Shown one piece after another: positions 6,153-6,212 of a stretch of 6,212 nt of DNA. The DNA lies in contig JAFIEC010000107.1 in NCBI GenBank assembly GCA_020832725.1, positions 1 to 6,212 of the forward strand. Direction: 5' to 3'. Position 1 is the stretch's first letter, and the number at the start of each line of letters is the position of its first letter. Source of the DNA: Paracoccaceae bacterium (GTDB taxonomy: Bacteria > Pseudomonadota > Alphaproteobacteria > Rhodobacterales > Rhodobacteraceae). The notes below the pieces were generated by a model, which saw nothing but the letters and a program-made list of their open reading frames with translations, did not search any database and was not told the DNA's origin. The translations under genes were made by a program, and so were the position numbers.

Positions 6153-6212
6153 GCCACCCCCCCCCGCCCCCCAAAAAAAGGCCCCTGGGAAGGCAGAACC
6201 CACCGCCCCCCC
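6153..6212. other. Homopolymer-rich window end, probable low-quality sequence
   Basis: The final 60 bases consist largely of C runs (nine at 6157-6165, six at 6167-6172, six more at the very end) and an A7 run (6173-6179). No reading frame, RNA or known motif is supported here. The abrupt change from normal coding DNA suggests a contig end with base-calling error, although a natural intergenic tract is not excluded. Confidence 0.55.

Noticed and set aside
3298..6174. 958-codon open frame on the - strand across lnt and metK
   Set aside because: It is antisense to two clearly recognisable genes, its translation is rich in Arg, Ala, Gly, His and Pro without domains, and it crosses the lnt-metK gap and riboswitch. 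High GC at third positions removes stops from the opposite strand.
4899..6202. Exact 11-base repeat GGCAGAACCCA at 4899-4909 and 6192-6202
   Set aside because: A few matches of this length are expected by chance in a GC-rich 6 kb window, and one copy lies in the suspect tail.

Overview
The window is GC-rich, gene-dense bacterial DNA with every supported gene on the + strand. Gene order, protein sequence and one RNA element point to an alphaproteobacterium of the Rhodobacterales (Rhodobacter/Paracoccus/Roseobacter relatives). The strongest evidence is a SAM/SAH-type riboswitch directly in front of metK, an RNA class known mainly from that order. The phoH-ybeY-corC-lnt gene order matches the classic ybeZ-ybeY-ybeX-lnt cluster.

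Layout: (1) 3-248, the C-terminal end of an OmpA-family peptidoglycan-binding protein, cut by the window edge. (2) 271-564, a small predicted lipoprotein of unknown function. (3) 565-730, a non-coding gap holding a strong GC-rich hairpin (608-637), followed at once by a candidate promoter (639-668) with a possible heat-shock sigma-32 (RpoH) reading. (4) 731-1750 phoH, 1743-2297 ybeY, 2335-3225 corC and 3283-4806 lnt, a tightly packed unit that is probably co-transcribed. (5) 4807-4923, a 117-base gap with a candidate promoter (about 4831-4857) and the SAM/SAH riboswitch (4871-4917), whose pseudoknot takes in the metK Shine-Dalgarno sequence. (6) 4924-6111, metK, complete. (7) 6112-6212, a possible terminator hairpin running into homopolymer-rich sequence that looks like a poor-quality contig end.

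How the genes fit together: the first two genes encode envelope proteins (peptidoglycan anchor, lipoprotein). PhoH and YbeY are an ATPase/RNase pair linked to rRNA maturation and ribosome quality control. The CorC-family CBS protein belongs to the same conserved neighbourhood and has been tied to ion homeostasis. Lnt completes lipoprotein acylation in the inner membrane. MetK makes S-adenosylmethionine, and the leader RNA lets SAM (and SAH) shut off its own synthase at translation.

I found no mobile element, CRISPR array, tRNA or rRNA, and no novel multi-gene system. The points most worth a second look are the riboswitch with its long internal linker, the possible heat-shock promoter in front of phoH, the uncharacterised lipoprotein after ompA, and the suspect 3' end.
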